Of a DNA stretch of 64,000 nucleotides, positions 1 through 13,100 are shown piece after piece. Numbering within the stretch: position 1 is the first letter of the stretch; the number at the start of each line of letters is the position of its first letter. This stretch comes from Apostichopus japonicus (taxonomy: Eukaryota > Echinodermata > Holothuroidea > Aspidochirotida > Stichopodidae): NCBI RefSeq assembly GCF_037975245.1, contig NC_092580.1, forward strand, positions 12,739,501-12,803,500, in the 5' to 3' direction. The notes under the pieces are model-generated. The model searched no databases. It was not told where the DNA came from and was given only the letters and a program-made list of their open reading frames with translations. A program made the position numbers and the translations under genes.

Positions 1-394
1 GAAATTAAAAAAATCGAGAGGAATAGCAATGGTAGACTAGTCTAAACCTTTTCGTTTTCTGGTTTAAAATTAAATGCAGAGCTCCCAACTGACCCGCAAT
101 TCGCGGGAATTAGACCCGCATTATAACAACCAAACCCGCTGACCTGCACAAGCGTCCGAAAAAACCGCATTGTAATTGTCAAGTATACATAAAAAAAAAT
201 TGCATCAAATTTTGACTTAGCAACCATCATTTCTTTAGCATTTAGCATAATAGAGTATAAAACCTCCTTTACAGCATCATTTGAACCTCAAATTAGCCTA
301 TATTTCTTTTCATTGGGGCGAGCAGCGAACATTTTCATGCCACGGGAGAGAATGAATTATCACCTACTATTCAATTTATTGATGTTACACACAA

Positions 395-540
395 AAAAAT
401 GCATAATTTTCAGAAAATTTTGGGTGACAAAAGCCTTTCTAAGTGCCACCATTTTACATGTAGGCATCACCAGGATTCCAAAATATTCAAAAGGGGAGGG
501 GGACACCCCCTCCCCTTATACCCCTCCCCCAGGACTGCGA
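395..540 (+). repeat. Direct repeat copy 1 (~145 bp)
   Basis: This copy begins in the run of A before TGCATAATTTTCAGAAAATT and ends in a G-rich/C-rich block (GGGGAGGGGGACACCCCCTCCCC). It is almost identical to 826-970. The G/C block is self-complementary. It is probably part of a non-autonomous transposon, but no terminal repeats or target duplications could be fixed. Confidence 0.7.
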
Positions 541-825
541 TTCGTGGCATGGACCAGCATTTGCCTTCTTAAGAGCTGGGAGCTATGTAAATGTATGAGC
601 ATGAGGATTTACAGTTTAACACCATTTTGCAGTTACAGGCTGGTTGTAAGAAATTTATAACCTATGAGAAATAAAATTTCTTGAGAAAGATGATCCCAAC
701 TTTGTTTTATAAATATTTTAGAAAATTACACCTGGGAAACTTTTTTTTAGAAGTAAATTAACATCACCATTGTACACTTTTGTCGCACCAAATTGCATCT
801 GAGGGCATAGAGCAATAGAAAATTT

Positions 826-970
826 TCACAAAAAAATGCATAATTTTCAGAAAATTTTGGGTGACAAAAGCCTTTCTAAGTGCCACCATTTTACATGTAG
901 GCATCACCAGGATTCCAAAAAAATTCAAAGGGGGAGGGGGGCACCCCCTCCCCTTAGACCCCTCCCCCAT
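826..970 (+). repeat. Direct repeat copy 2 (~145 bp)
   Basis: Near-identical to 395-540 with only a few substitutions, mostly in the A-run and the G-rich block. High identity means either a recent local duplication or two recent insertions of one family. Confidence 0.7.
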
Positions 971-2538
971 ATCACTCTAATGCCACTTTGGCCCCTCCCA
1001 AACAAAGGCTCTGGATCCGCCAGTGACTTTGTATATATGGCGGCACGCTGTTTGGGGCGAGTCTTCAATGCTCCAAATTTAAGAATTTCACTGCCACACG
1101 CAAGGCTCTAGTATGAACACTTTCCGATGTTTGTAAGTAATCTGGGGGAGTTTGTACTCATACCAGGAATGTACTTTTAACTTTAAGCAAATTTAGCGTC
1201 ACTATACCGATGATCTTTAAGCGCCTGTATATTCGATGAGTGCAAGGCCTGGTATAAACAACAACCATTAATTTATAAGGGTGGTTTAGGAGGGAGGGGT
1301 ATTGATTTCGTCGATATCAATATATGCGCAAGCGTGGGAAAGGGGATGAGGTAAAGAGTGAACACTGGAGGTACATTTTAATTGGAATCTCCCTTCCTTT
1401 TCTGTCTCAATCCACTGTCATTTCCATAGTAACCCTCTTTGCTGTCATAATGCTCGTGGCCCCACGTCCACTGTTTTGTAACTTGCTGTGGCTTATAATG
1501 AAATAACACGAACTTAATCTGTATTACACTTCGCCAGTTTTGTCGTTAAATATGCTACAAAAAACTGGTCTATAGTAATCAAATATTGCTAAGTTTTGTT
1601 ACATAGTACCAAGCACTGTCCATACATTTTCACTTTCTGTGACAGTACCTGATTTTATGCTTTGATCCTTCTTAATATCCGATAAAGCTACTGGGCTTAG
1701 AGCTGGGCGTAAAGAAATTTATGTCATTTTAAACAACTATAGTATGCTAAACGTTTTAGGTACTCCAGAAGACTTTTCACGGTGAGACTATACCATAATA
1801 TTAGACACACTGACTTGCAGACAAGCATGCTCCTAAAGACCTATAGCGCCATCTATTTTCCAACCCCCATCCGCCCCTTGCATTCCATTACTTTGTCTCA
1901 TAAGTCGTTATTCGAAAAGAGGATTATAATCAATATCAAAACAAAGTGCGGTCGATTTCGTCACAGTGGCAACTAAAACTGTTGTGTAGGAAAATATATA
2001 TATACAAACGGTCCCATAGAGCTTAGGCCCCGTATCAGTTATACGTTAATCATATTGGTGTTAAGGCCTGGCAGACGACAGTCGTCTGTCTTATCTGGTT
2101 AATTCGAAGAAAGAAGTCATTAAAATCATCATGAAAACCTAACTTATCGACAGAGCTATGAGCATCAGGATCTTTAAACTGTAAAATAACTACGGAGTAA
2201 GTATTTTCGTAGATTAAAGTAAATTTTAAAATTAAAGATAAATTTGGTAACTACAGATTTAGCACATGGAAGGATGTCTGTATTGTATGGTCTTTTCATA
2301 TAAATCTGAAGTTTGTACAGCTTCTATTGAGTACGATACTAACCTGATTCTCAATTCTTCTCGCTGCAACACACGTATCCATGCAACAACAGTATACATT
2401 GTATATCTGCGCACTTTGTTTTTCATCTATATGACTGTTGACAATTGGTTTCAAGAATTCAACCCAAATAAATAATTTATTAATAAAATTGAAAGCAAAG
2501 TTGTGTTAAAATGTATTTACTTTGCGGCAAGTGTAACG

Positions 2539-2639
<101 letters not shown>

Positions 2640-2740
2640 TTATTTATTTATTAATTTATTACGATTTCAATTATATATATATGTGTGTGAAATCTATATA
2701 TACGTATTTCTAACGTGATCGTGTATGGATTATATAGGAT

Positions 2741-3215
2741 ACCGTACAAAAATTACAGCAAGTGGCTGTAAATATACGGGAGTTGCGTGGACAAAATTCC
2801 AACGTTTAGGACCTATTGTTATGTGTTACTGTGTAAATAGAAAATTGACCTAACACGTTATATATATACAAATTAGAGCATTTAATTTCTCCTCATCTGA
2901 TTGTCAACGAAATGTGACGTTGACAAAATATCATGTTGACATGTTTCTCTTGAGATGTCAATCAACATAATTGTCATAAATTTTGATTAAAAAGGTAAAA
3001 ACATGTTTAATAAAATTGTATAGCTACGGATGCTTATTAGCTCCATGTTCAAACTATTCTTAAATGGGAAACCTCTTTTCCCGTTTCATGAGGGTCAATG
3101 GAGAACGGTTTTGCTTACGGACCTTTTCTGTCATGAAGAGATGATAAGATTAACTTGTTATTCATAGGATTCTGGGCACAAATCGTTTTCTTCATCAAAT
3201 CAATATTAAACATAA
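2741..3215 (+). mobile_element. Degenerate LINE 3-prime fragment, copy A
   Basis: This ~470-bp block is the reverse complement of 7925-8445 at roughly 80-90 percent identity by eye. In copy B the same stretch runs into a zinc-knuckle-like reading frame typical of the C-terminal end of LINE reverse transcriptase ORFs. Copy A stops just before the cysteine motif. The frame is broken by stops. It lies between two long (TA)n tracts. Assignment to LINEs rests on copy B. Confidence 0.55.
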
Positions 3216-3284
3216 TAAATAATTTATGAATAAAATTTCAAACAAGTTGTGTTATAATGTATTTACATTGATACACGGCCATAT

Positions 3285-3297
3285 ATATATATACATA

Positions 3298-3375
<78 letters not shown>
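3285..3375. repeat. (TA)n microsatellite
   Basis: Nearly pure TA repeat closing into TTTA units (about 3373-3393). It borders the right side of LINE fragment A. Confidence 0.95.
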
Positions 3376-3378
<3 letters not shown>

Positions 3379-3393
3379 TTATTTATTTATTTA

Positions 3394-5226
3394 TATAAAG
3401 AAACTATGTAAAGAAACTATAAGCTAAAATATATTGTATTCAGTATCCTTTAATTGTTTTGGATGGGTGAGGGGGGGGGGGGGGGGCTGCGGGAGAAGGG
3501 GAGTCGTTCATTCTTCTCTTCTAAGGTATCTTAAAAAATCGTCAATATTATTCCTCTTATTCAACATTCTAAAAATCGTTTATTGCTTTGCAATGTATAA
3601 ATACTTCCCCGATTAGTTATCTCGCGAACTTAGTCACAAACATCTGAGGAGTGTTCAACTATATAGACAAATAAGAGCTAATTCATAGAGGGAAAATTTG
3701 AGAGTGCCTGGAAATTTTGAGGACAAATGTATTTGAAGCTCAGCGAAAGTGTGTGACCATTACTTGAATTTATAGCTTATTTCGGAGTTTTCATCAGAAT
3801 TACAGCCTACTCCCATACCCCCCCCCCCCCACTGCGGAAGATCACCTTTCATGGATTGTGCTGTGTGATATTAATATTCAATTTATTTTTACCCTGCAAC
3901 ATTCCTTCAATCACGACCACTCACTATTTATAAAAAATCTAAAAAATGAAAAATTCTTTGAAAATTTGCCTCTAAGGCAAAAATCAGAGTTGATATAAAA
4001 TTGGCACGTTTTGCATTGCAAGATTACAATCTCTTGGGTGTTGTGGTAGGAAATACCATGCATGGCCTGATCGGTGTTCGGATTTCTTGTTAGCTTCCAT
4101 GCTACACATCCTCATACAATGTGTGAAATATCAACAGACAACTGCAATAGGGACGAAGGGAGAGATCGCCCAGGCGACACAGATAGTAAACTAAGACATT
4201 TTTGTCCATTTGCCTTGTAATGTATGACAGGAATTTTTGAGGTCTACATATCAGAATTTCGCAAACGTGGGCTGACATTTATCGGTATTTATACGTTTAT
4301 TTCCACATTCTTCAATTGTTATGCGCGATTTGCTACGAATTCAATGTTGGGTTTTTATAGCTTCTTTTTCTTTCGCGACCAATCGATTCACAAATATAGA
4401 AATTACCATGGCTTGTTTGACAACGCGGCATTTTGTAGTTCATGGCTCATGCGTGGCTTCATTTTCGATGCGTGTTGATAATTTGAAATAATCAATGACA
4501 TTTTGTGCACTCTTAATGTAGAAAATGAAATGTCATTTTGTATTGTCTTTACGATTAATGTTAACCAAAAAACTAAACTTTTTATCTTACCATGCATGTC
4601 ATTTCGAATTTGTCCAAAAAAATCTATCATGTTATTTTTTTTTATCAGTCAGTCAAATTTCGAAATATACAAATTAACATAAGAAAATGTGTTGGGGCAG
4701 GTGTTGTAACGTCACAGACAGTCTTTTGTCAACATCTTAATATATTATATTTGTCTTATTTGACAAATGTCTATAACATGAAATATAACGATTTATGTCG
4801 AATCATCCAGAGCATGTGATGAGAGTGGTTATTTTGGGCCAATATTTCTTTACAGATAATTAGAATATTGATCAAAACTCAAGGAAACATGTCGTTACAA
4901 GTGACTAATCAATTTGTTACTATAGTACATTGCAACTGTAAACATACAGTTCTTTTGTATTCTGTTCAACATCACCTGTCAACACGGGATATACTGATGA
5001 GAAAGCATATTGTTCAGTAATTCAACCAACTTGTTTGATAAAAACATTGTGAAGTTTTGCTATGACTATATAACTTCCACCTATGCGGTACTTTGTACAG
5101 GTTTCTTGTAAAATGATGAACCTGGGATGTGATGCCTGGTAACATATATACAAGGTAATGTGGTTTCTGACTCCCCTGCCCTATAGCAGAGTGAAATTGG
5201 ATAATTATTAATGGGATCGCCCACAA
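3394..5226. other. Gene-free stretch
   Basis: AT-rich sequence with G-runs near 3471-3487 and C-runs near 3821-3831. Frames in this stretch lack splice context or recognisable motifs. No RNA gene seen. Confidence 0.6.
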
Positions 5227-5234
5227 CCTTAGGG

Positions 5235-5623
5235 CAGCAACGTAGCCAGAAATTTGCAAGGGGGGGGGGGAACACTTTGCGATTGATATGAGGAGTGGTC
5301 TAAGGGGAGGGGGTGTCGATTGTGACACTCCATCGAGTGCGGTTAGGTGGGCTATATGCATTTTATTATGCAGTGGCCAAATGTAGGCTTGTAATAGGCT
5401 ATAGGCTAAATTTAGCTAATTGCATCTGCCAAACTAAGTAGCTGAATCAGTAGGCCTGAATGTTACTACGATTATAATCGAGTCAACGGAGCTGACGAGT
5501 ATCCAAGATCAAAAGAGCACTGACAAAATACCATGCTAAAAAACAACAACAGTTTTTAACATCTTTTCGACACTGAAAGGGGGGAGCAGTTGCTACCACT
5601 GCACTCCCCTGGCTACGTCCCTG
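5235..5623. mobile_element. hAT-like MITE with 8-bp target duplication
   Basis: The 389-bp element starts CAGCAACGTAGCCAG and ends CTGGCTACGTCCCTG, which are inverted copies of each other with two mismatches. It is flanked on both sides by the identical octamer CCTTAGGG (5227-5234 and 5624-5631). Terminal inverted repeats beginning CAG and an 8-bp duplication are the standard signature of hAT-superfamily DNA transposons. The interior has long G-runs and no transposase frame, so it is non-autonomous. Confidence 0.88.
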
Positions 5624-5649
5624 CCTTAGGGTTGGGTCAACTTGGGTGT

Positions 5650-5712
5650 AGCAGCTCGGTTGGTATAGCGCACAGGACTAGTATGACCCCTGTCGCCAGT
5701 GATTCGAGTTTC
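5650..5712 (+). repeat. tRNA-like promoter fragment, possible SINE head
   Basis: AGCTCGGTTGG (about 5653-5663) resembles an RNA polymerase III A box and TGATTCGAGTT (about 5700-5710) a B box, with normal spacing. No full tRNA cloverleaf can be folded by eye, so a tRNA-derived SINE head or decayed tRNA is more likely than a working tRNA. Confidence 0.4.
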
Positions 5713-6440
5713 TAGAAAACAATTTCTGTCTCTTACTATTCTGGACAAAACACGAAACGCCAATTTACACTTGTAGCTCTTTGGCAACGACTATATTGTA
5801 TTCCTTACATGTGGAAATTTAATGAGTTTAATCTGTAGTTATGTACAGTCTTGCGTGCATGGGTTTATAAAGGTCCACGGTGGAATGTTTAACCGCAGCA
5901 CTTTCTTGTATAGGGCCTATACTCATTATCTGGATTATTCTATAGTCTTTTGTTGACACGGTCAAGATGGTAGGCTATATGGCCCTTAATTATACGATCT
6001 TTGTAGTACTAACACAGTATTATCGATCATTCTAAGCAGTTACTTGACTTTTAATCCCGTTGAGGTTGATTGAAATGTGTCGTTTACAGGGCCTTTCGGG
6101 TCTTTATATGTTTTTAGACTAGGCCTACACTCAGTTGATAGGGTATGGCTATGAAGGAGATGAAACCTTGGCCAGCTCAGCGCGGAAGTTATATTCTCAA
6201 AACAGTATATACGCGTTTATATTTATGCTGGAAGTCATGTGATTCTTTTTAATTATTCTGTGGTGAATTTATCCAAAGGAAAAATGTAAGATCTGTCAAC
6301 AACAAAATTGCGTAAAAAGCCAATCAAAAGTGAGAGCTATCCACATATTGTTTGCCCATTGCTGTCATACTCAGGGGCGGCCTCTTTCGGACTATAGTGA
6401 ATTAGGAAAGACTTCGTAGGACGAAAGAGAGACAGAGAAC

Positions 6441-7582
6441 ATGGGGTCTTTACCATTTGAGGAATATTTAGAATGTACACGGAACGATTTTAATCTAACA
6501 ATTGGAGGTATATAAACGTATCTGATACTTAGTTATGAAGACAGCGGATACTATTTTTGACATCTGTATAGTATGAGGAGTTGGTAGGTGTTCTTTCTGT
6601 GTACACGAATTGGACAGACAGTTCGCGGAACCGATCTCGTGATTTCATGTTTTATTTTCCTTATATCTGGAAAAGTACCGTACTCGACTTCAACACCAAG
6701 TCATCAGGCAGCTGTTTTATGACATTACGAAGTACCAATTCTTAACGCTTACATCATATAATTATATACGAATATGTAATTTGTACGCGATAACATTGGC
6801 TTATATAGGAATAACAAGAAAAGTGAGAATTGTATACTTTTTGTTCTCTGAAGTAAGCAAATAATCGTATACAGAGACTTTATCAACTCCATATTCGTAA
6901 AAGAAGAATAACTTCTCTGCTTGATATAAAGGAAACCGGTCCACTGCAAGTGAACTATAAATGTATCTTACTTGATATTACAATTTCTTAAATAATTACA
7001 AAGATATGGTCATTTATTCCTGGTAATTCGAGAAACCCAGCATATAAACGATTTTTAAGGGAGTGCATATATATGTTGATAACAACTTGGAATAGTCGGC
7101 CCTGGAAAAGACATATAGAACATTGGTCGGATCACGTATAAACGATATTGAATACATGTGGTGACGTAACAGACTATATCATGGATAAAATAGAAGCTTT
7201 TACAGCCGATGTTTGTTGCTACGAATGTTACCATGCTTGGTTTTACCCTTGGAAACAGGAAGAAAACGACTTAGTGCAAGTCGACGATGCTTCCGGTATA
7301 TCAATGGTGGAGCTTACTCATTCTTTACCCGGTAACCATACAACCTAAGCTTACCTTTCATCACTAAACCGCCTGCACCCCCTCCCACAACGCCCATCAC
7401 AACTGTTTTTTTCCCCATTCTTACTGATCAATATGTTTAGCGAAGTCAGCATTAAGGAAATAAAAGTGTAGACCCCTACCCCCTAATTTAAATGAAAAAT
7501 TGTCGATAAATCTATAAACCCGACCGGTAAAATAATTTTTGTTGTTGAATATTTTCACTCCAAAACATTCCTATTCCTTTTC

Positions 7583-7623
<41 letters not shown>

Positions 7624-7730
7624 CTGTTTTACTTCCAATCACTTACCTAATTCAATTATTGTATCTCACTCGAGATCCAGCCTTTCTCTAAATGCAGCAT
7701 AGTTGTTTAACAGTTTTTCCGTTATTTCTA

Positions 7731-7821
<91 letters not shown>

Positions 7822-10157
7822 GAAAAAGAATATGAATGTTTTGGAGTGAAAATATTCAACATAAAAAAAATGACTTCCATATTATTACAATCTCAAAACA
7901 AATGATCTATAATTTCTTCATTCTCCTCACAAGGTGCACATGAATTATGTTTAAAATTCATTTGTTGAAGCAAACGATCTGTGCCCAGAATCCTATGAAT
8001 AAAAAAATAAATCTTATTATCTCTCAATGACAGAAAAAGACCGTAGTGAAAACCGTTCTCCATAGACCCTCATTTTGAACCGAGAAAAAAAAGGTTTCCC
8101 ATTTAGGAATATTTTTTAACATGGAACTTATAAGCATCCGTAGCTATACCATTTTAATAAACATGTTTTTACCTCTTTAATCAAATTTTATGACAAAAAT
8201 GTTGATTGATATCTCAAGAAAAACATTTCAACATGATATAGCGTCAACGTCACGTTTCGTTGACAATCATATGAGGAGAAATTAAGTGCTCAAATTTGTA
8301 TATATATAACGTGTTAGGTCAATTTTCTCTTTACACAGTAACACATAACAATAGGTCCCAAACGTTGGAATTTTGGTCCCCGCAACCCTGTAAAATTACA
8401 GCCACTTGCTGTAATTTTTGTAAGGTATCCAATATGGTCCATACACGATCACGATCACGATACGTATAAATATATATATATATTTTTATATATATATATC
8501 TGTTTACATATAAATATAAATATATATATTTTTTATATATTAATATATATATATAGGAGTAGGCTATATATCTATATATAGGCTATATATATAGGCTATA
8601 TATAGGTTATATATAGGCTATATATATAGGATATATATATAAAGGCTTTATATATCATATATTATATTATGTAATTTGGTCATTTAAATTCTTACAGAAA
8701 TTAACATGAACAGCGGAAGAGTTAATCGTTCAATGGAAGAGGGAAGTATGTCACATTATTCAAGGAAACCAGCCGAGATGCGATTTCCTAAACAATGGGA
8801 ACATATGACGTTCCGACAGACGAGAGAAAATTTATTAGACAAAGGGTCCATTTATGGCCCCGTTTCCAAAAAGAGGTGAGTCACACGGTGTTCATATATA
8901 CCTCAAACGATTTTGTAGGTGTGTCGAGCCCGGCGGGGGGGGGGGCATGCTGGGGAGGTTGCGGTTCTTTAGATGCGTTTACAGCATGGTTTCTCTGGCC
9001 TTCATACTCTTGAAGAGAACTTATTTTGGTCCTTTTAGTATTGATTTCGTAATAAAATCTTTCATAGATGGGAGATGCTCTTGCCCTCCTGAACAAAACA
9101 TAGCCTATGCCTAGCCTAGGCCTAACACACTTTTATATAGCAAACGTTCCTAGCCTAGTCTAATTTGCATATAAGAATCAGTACTGAAGCTGTTATTGTA
9201 ATTAACTGTTAAAACTAATTATCTGCTTACTACGATTTTAAGAGAAACTTCTCAGACGTCTTACAAGACATTATTCACGTGCATGTTAATATATTGTAGG
9301 CCTAAACTTAATATTTTGTGGAGTGGAATATGGTTATGAAATTCAGCCAGCTAAGTTGATCTTCTTCATTCGACAGTTTACCTCGTCCTGGTCATCGTGA
9401 TGCATTGACAAAGGAAGCTGCAGATATTGGCTGTAAGAAGGAGAGACACTTTCTGCGAAAGGTCACAGGTTATCCAATGAGCGCACGCATCAGCGGAAGT
9501 GCCCGGGCCGCTCGGCGTAGTTTGCCCACTCTTAGACGTCCAACAGCCAACACTATCTGTCAAGAATACCAGTATGTTCACAACGGTTTACGCGGTAAAA
9601 TGATTTTAAATAACAAACGATTTCGTCATGATTTGCCAGAGTATCATTGTGACCACAGCGATGAAGAAAAATCACACTACTGTGAAGTTCTTGGAAAGCG
9701 CACATGCGCAGGCTGCATTGAAGAAACCAATAAGAAAATGGCTGCCAAATATCAAAATGATGCTTTCCCTAGTATACAAACGACTGCAGCAAGTCTAGTA
9801 GCACCTCGGTTATCTAAAGCTTTGACAAAGAGGAATACAAATCAAAGTCGAGAACTAGTGTCCCGCCAATTATCAATCAGTAACCTTGACGACGCCGACA
9901 GTCCAATACCTTATCGAATGTCGTCTGCGCTTCGACAATCGAGACGAGTTACAATTTATAATGACACTATGATAGAATCTTTACACAGAACTTTAGTAAG
10001 AGACAGAAGGATGACCTTGGCTAATTTGAAAGATGTTTCACTGAATCGGAAACCGAGCAAACTTCGCTACAAAGCAGCACCGAAGAATGGAAGTCTGCTA
10101 AAGTTTCTGTTTAATGGCGCCGGTTTGACAGGTGATAATGTTACTACTGAACAGTAA
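6441..10157 (+). CDS. Four-exon gene, 394-aa protein of unknown family
   Basis: Exons: 6441-6507, 7173-7331, 8698-8875 and 9377-10157. Introns begin GTATAT, GTAACC and GTGAGT and end in AG. Phases match at each join (1, 1, 2) and the total of 1185 nt is divisible by three. The ATG at 6441 is preceded by an in-frame TAG, which fixes the start if exon 1 is correct. Exon 2 has a weak pyrimidine tract. The protein has a Cys/Trp-rich N-terminal part (CCYECYHAWFYPW), a middle section carrying WEHMTFRQTRENLLDKG, a Cys/His cluster in exon 4 (HCDHSDEE...HYCEVLGKRTCAGC), and a basic C-terminal half. No signal peptide or membrane helix is seen. I do not recognise the family. Possible poly(A) signals are at 11002-11007 and 11009-11014. 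Confidence is high for exons 3-4, moderate for exon 2 and lower for exon 1. Confidence 0.72.
7621..7735. mobile_element. Penelope-like element terminal fragment
   Basis: This ~115-bp segment from TTGGCTGTTTTACTTCC to TTTTCCGTTATTTC differs by only a few bases from 26202-26302, which is the outer end of the Penelope-like inverted structure. It is flanked on both sides by (TA)n. Confidence 0.6.
7735..7817. repeat. (TA)n microsatellite
   Basis: About 80 bp of TA repeat between the retroelement tail and the right arm of the 7540-7868 inverted repeat. Confidence 0.95.
7870..8445 (-). mobile_element. Degenerate LINE 3-prime fragment, copy B
   Basis: Read on the minus strand, 8064 down to 7880 translates in one frame with a single stop. 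It shows FIHRILGTDRLLQQMNF followed by a CxxC ... HLF ... C arrangement (CAPCEENEEIIDHLF, stop, DC). That is the shape of the zinc-finger-like tail found at the C-terminal end of many LINE reverse transcriptases. The rest matches copy A (2741-3215) in reverse complement. It is a dead remnant in intron 2 of the neighbouring gene. Confidence 0.6.
8464..8645. repeat. AT-rich repeat with TATAGGC units
   Basis: Mixed TA repeats followed by several copies of a short unit resembling ATATATAGGCT (about 8555-8640). It ends some 50 bp before the acceptor of exon 3. Confidence 0.85.
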
Positions 10158-13100
10158 ACTGCCTTAAAATGTGTGTATGTGTGTGTGTGTTGTTGTGGAT
10201 AATTATATTCTTGCCAATGGTATAAAGATTATCGGTGCTGGACCATACTTGCTAAGATTGCTGCTTTTTCCGGGAAACTCTGACTCGTCCATTTTTTTCC
10301 CAGGCAAGTATAAAGGTTTACATGTATATGTGGACAAACGCTGCATAGAATTAGACAGGTTGTTGACATTCTAGCCGGAATAACCATAATTCGAACTTCT
10401 TGCATATTATAATTGCCAAAATACTGATGCCATTTAAAGGTGATCAATTTCTTCTCAGAAATATGCTAGAAAGACACCAGAATTGCCAGAACACCTTTCT
10501 CAGGAGAATGTATCAATCTAAAGTTTCATCCCTTCTCAACCTCTGGTGATAATTTGAAGAGAGTAGGAATCCCCTGGGTAAAAGAGTGCAGCTCGCGGCA
10601 AGTTAGCTTTATGTTAAATTTCAGAATAATACTGAAGACCTTCAAAGTTTAAATATGCCTGTTCAATGTAAAGATGCAAGTACTTTGAAGCAAATTTTAA
10701 GAAATTAAACCATGTAAATCTTAGATAAAATCTTGCATACATAAAATGAATGAGTGTGTGTGTGTGTGTCGGGGGAGAGGTGGGGAGTGGGGGGGGGGCA
10801 TTGAGGTAATGGGGGAAGGGGAGGATTCATTCCAATGAAGGATATTGTTGGGGATGCAATCAGCATAGTGAATATATTAAATCCAATTAATAATCATATC
10901 GTAATATGGAATATCGATTAATTTGAGAATCAATTGATGATGACCGATTAACTTGTAAACAAAGCAGTTGAGTAAAGTGCTACATGAATGCAAAACGAAA
11001 GAATAAAAAATAAACTGCTGCTTTTAATATAGCTTCCTTCGAACTCTTTCCAGATTTTGAAGGGACTCATTTACCTACTATCGTTTTTGCTAGGACGTTA
11101 AAAAAATACTGTAGGCAGAATTTCAGTCTTGATATGTTATAGTTCACAAGAAAGGGGGGTCGATGGGGGGGGGGGATATCGAGTACTGATATTGTTTCTC
11201 TAGCTGTTACGGTTACCAAGAAATTCTGCTTTAAAATATGTTGAACTTAGGAATGCTCCTTTAAGGTTATATTTATGATGACGCCTAAATGTTTTATATG
11301 TAAATCCGTTGTTTCATAAATTGTAACAACTTCACGAAAACATGTTCTTTCAGCTTTTTCATATTAACTATACAAACCACTCTTAGATGACATCATTTTT
11401 ATGACATCAAGTCATCTTTGAAAACAACGAATTTTTCCAGTTAATCAAATTTAGCAACTTTTAAGCATCTGAGCTATGAAGTCTTGCTACCAAAATTTTT
11501 GCAAAATGCAACACCATCTGCAACTAAGCACCTTTAGTGATATACAAAAACTTCTCAAGAGCGGGGGGGGAGGGGTGGGGGAGGTGACTCCTCTCCGTAT
11601 ACCACCTCCTCGGGCTACAATATCCGCCACTAGCGGGTCACCAAAATGATGAAAGTAACAATTAGGATCACAAGACAAAAACAGGCTGAATACTGCAGGA
11701 TCCAAATTTTCGTCCGCATTTTTAAGGATCAGCGATCGACGCTTGTATTGATATCTGGCACCAAATAGGCTCTATTACAAATTTGGATTATATAGAGTGG
11801 GGCACGACATTTTACTGACTCCATTCTGGGTAAGGAGACTAGGGGAGACCGACCCCTTCCCTTTAACGAGAGAAAAAAAGAAGAAGAAATAAACCAGATC
11901 TGGATCACGCAAAGTGCCTGACATATCCGGTATAGGCCAATATGGGGGTTATACAGTGAGGCGGCGTGTAATGATCTCACTGAACTATATTTGTCGTATC
12001 GACTGTAAGAAATTAGTTAAACATCATTTAAGGATGTTAACGCATTGATTATTGTGAAGTTCTTAAGTGTAGTCGCCGCACCACTGTACTGATTACGTGC
12101 GTTGCTATGCGACTCACTTCGTTTAAATCCCAGGGTCACCACGTGACCTTTAACAACTTCATTTGCCAACTTCATCGAACTGGTATATTCAAATTTCAAT
12201 GAATGGGATCGCTGCTCATTTCTTCTCAACTATTGGGGCACTTTAAAATAATTTTCTATGTTCAAATAGTATCATATTGCATCGTATCATATTGCGAGAG
12301 CTTCAGTGGCTTTGCCACCCCTCCCCTGTGCCTCAAATAGGGCCCCGCCCCTGTACCCCGTTGTGAACTTGGTGCACCCCACCCCATACAGCATCGTTAT
12401 AGCCTGTCATAGATGACGGATCATATATATTATGTTACAACTCGAGATGGTCTTTTTAACTTTCTTCACTAGGAAAACATCAACGCACCTCTATCATCTA
12501 GACATATGCGTCAATATCGTAGCAGATTCAGTCAGTTGAGACAATTTCCTAATGCTAATACCTCCCTAAACTGTCCTCCCGTATCATGCTTCAAAGCACT
12601 CGTATTGACAGTGTCAACAGTTTCTGACCTTTATCTGATAGACACATGATATTCATACTGCATATACTGACAATACAAGTGCTTTGAAGCGGGACATGCA
12701 AACACAGTATATGCAAACACAGAAAATAATTGTCCCAACTGGGTGGCAGATTTACCACAGAGAATGTCATTCATACAAACCCTAGCTGATCTTGGCTATG
12801 ACGTCATCGCGATTATTATGTTAATTACGAAATTGCATTCTATAAGGTCTATCGTACGTGACACCGTCTATTCGTTACTCAGGTACAAAGAACGTGTGAT
12901 TCTTGTTAGAGTTGCGCAAGAGTTTTTATGATACTAAATCTAACGACAGATATCAAATACAACCCAGCTAAGTAAGGTATTCAAATATGACGTCACAAAC
13001 GGTATGTACAAAGTAAAAAAGAAAATCTAAAGAACAGTTATAATTATTGTTACTTTTATTTTATTACTTTTTTTTAGCTCGTCAATAATGTATTCTTTTT

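Larger units (their letters stand above)
7540..7868. repeat. Inverted repeat enclosing (TA)n and a retroelement tail
   Basis: Arms of about 50 bp at 7540-7588 and 7815-7868 are inverted copies of one another (GAATATTTTCACTCCAAAAC and its complement). Between them lie (TA)n, a 115-bp sequence nearly identical to 26202-26302, and a second (TA)n. The structure sits inside intron 2 of the unknown four-exon gene and would fold into a long hairpin in its pre-mRNA. Confidence 0.75.

Noticed and set aside
4224-4819. Overlapping frames of about 75-84 residues on both strands
   Set aside because: Composition is AT-driven, no splice partners or motifs were found, and opposite-strand frames overlap equally well.
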